Part shown: positions 62,492 to 64,000 of the stretch, in pieces
How positions within the stretch are numbered: position 1 is the stretch's first letter
Layout: each line of letters opens with the position of its first letter
DNA from: Archegozetes longisetosus
Taxonomy: Eukaryota > Arthropoda > Arachnida > Sarcoptiformes > Trhypochthoniidae
NCBI GenBank assembly: GCA_018873245.2
Contig: JAEMBT020000002.1
Span: 11,196,001 to 11,260,000, forward strand
DNA: 64,000 nucleotides
Direction of reading: 5' to 3'
The notes under the pieces: model-generated
The model's database searches: none
The model's input: the letters and a program-made list of their open reading frames with translations, nothing else
Told to the model about the DNA's origin: nothing
Program-made: the position numbers and the translations under genes

Positions 62492-64000
62492 ATTTTCTAT
62501 TTATTTGTTATTTGCATTCAATCGTATAATTTAATAGAGTTGTCATTAATATAAAAATACGTTAGAAAACAATACGAACATTTCATTAATACATAAACTA
62601 TTATTATTTTTGTTATTATTCAGCTTCTATCAAGTCCTAAGCTGTCATAATATCCACGTGTAATTGTCTACTAAGCCACGCCTTTTTTCAATTTGAGCCA
62701 ATCGCGTAATCGTTTGACCCATTAGTTGCTAAAAAGCTGATCACAATATGGTTGAAGGCAGAGAAGAAGTTAGATTTGATTAGTTTACCGATACCTAAAT
62801 CAATCATATTGTTGAAAATGATTTAAAGTTCTACAGCAATAAATGTGCTGAACATACAATGATTGAAAACAAGACACTAAGCTTACGACGAAAAAACAAA
62901 TTAGCCTTATGCTCAAAAGCTTTATTATTCAACTTAATTCATTAGAATTTAGACGTGACACCACATCACAAATAAGAATATACAAATCAATACCGGGTTA
63001 TTTGTTTTATACAATGCCAACAAATAATATACTTACTATATTTAAACTCAATTTTCAATCAGTCAGAAGATGAGCTAAACTGAATTTGAGCCTAACATGA
63101 GTTTCTTGAACTAGGCTTTAGACTATACTTTGATGGCCTCAAAAAAATACACATAAGATAATCGAAAACTACATTCTCGTTTTCTACACATTCGACATTG
63201 TTTTTCATGTGTTTATGAACGAAACAGCCGTGTATTCATTCATTTTTTATCGATACACTGTAGTAATTATCACAACTGATTTGAGCCCATTTTTACGAAC
63301 ACTAAACTGAAATTAAGTAAAATTGACACGAGTCACAGAATCATAATTTATTTTTCAAATAGAATCAGGTGTTACAGTTGTTATAATTTGAATTTAAATT
63401 ATCATTTTAATCATATTTACCTTGGAGAGGAAAAAAACTATTCAAACAAATCCAATGGTCAAAAAATAGTAGTTCAAAACATTATAATTAGAAACAATAC
63501 AAACGACTTGGAAATATATTCAGTATAACAATAGTTAATTTATAATAAAAGAACTTTAAATACCTTAACAATCGATTAACTACTATAAAAATGACAATTG
63601 GTTTCGTGTTTCCTCTTTTCAAGATGTCATAGTTCTAAAAACTGGTCAATTAGTTATAAATTAACACTGAGTTTCACTAATTTTATTCAAACGAATAAAT
63701 CGTCTCCAGAGTCCATTCTTCATCTCTCAGCTCATCACTGATGCAAATGTCAAGACCTCAATCTTCGAATAGGATGGAAATTATAAGAACATTATTAGAC
63801 TTTGAATTACAATTACCTTTCATTACGCTAAACACAAGAGACGAAAATTCTGTAATCTTAAGCCTCAACAAGTTTAAGAAATAAAAATCCTATCTCTTGA
63901 ATCTAATACAGGCTTAAACTTTAATCGGTTTAACAATGTTTTTAGAGCTTATTTTTGGAATAAAAAGTTCAACATAATTGGTATCAACCAAAATTTTGAC
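62492..64000. other. Right-edge intergenic DNA
   Basis: About 1.5 kb of AT-rich DNA upstream of ALG10. No conserved ORF, RNA gene or repeat recognised; presumably the ALG10 promoter and an unfilled intergenic region. Confidence 0.4.

Noticed and set aside
1..64000. CRISPR array, riboswitch, tRNA or rRNA genes
   Set aside because: No spaced identical repeats and no cloverleaf or rRNA core was recognised; the window is eukaryotic nuclear DNA with introns.

Overview
The window is nuclear DNA of an animal, most likely an arthropod and probably a mite. It is AT-rich, has GT-AG introns mostly of 50-500 bases, and carries a compact set of conserved metazoan genes separated by a few hundred bases. 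The arthropod/mite assignment is an inference from the Domino-type ATPase, the gene style and the transposon content; no rRNA or mitochondrial sequence is present to confirm it.

Left block (1-30.3 kb), seven genes in alternating orientation: the 3' part of PAXIP1/PTIP (+), MED19 (-), an SLC16 monocarboxylate transporter (+), Pescadillo PES1 (+), the SWR1/NuA4-type ATPase Domino/EP400/SRCAP (-, 11 kb, about 15 exons), a four-TM PPxY protein resembling FAM189/ENTREP (+), and the GTPase DRG2 (-). PTIP, Mediator and Domino act in chromatin and transcription; PES1 and DRG2 act in ribosome biogenesis and translation. No operon-like logic is implied.

Middle block (30.3-54 kb): no conserved gene. 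It is an array of diverged direct segmental duplications of the DNA next to DRG2. Units start near 30.2, 37.1, 42.5 and 47.6 kb. Copies carry decayed fragments of DRG2 (exon 1, exon 2, the G1-loop exon), a small acidic open reading frame kept open in three copies (61, 62 and 73 aa) and a shared tail repeat. DNA transposons have been inserted: a hAT with an 8-bp duplication, a foldback element with an 8-bp duplication, a Tc1/mariner-like long-TIR element with TA duplication, a 1.64-kb element with a Cys/His-rich tail ORF, an element with a SWIM-like zinc finger, a split Tc1 transposase and several hairpin MITEs. The repeated small-ORF family is the best candidate here for something undescribed.

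Right block (54-62.5 kb): SRRM2/Cwc21 splicing factor (-), proteasome subunit PSMB4 (+) and the ALG10 glucosyltransferase (-). The last 1.5 kb shows no gene.

Several exons of Domino, and one of ALG10, switch reading frame abruptly inside otherwise well-conserved protein. Most switches lie at short homopolymer or dinucleotide runs. I read these as probable consensus errors rather than dead genes, but only raw reads or transcripts can settle it.
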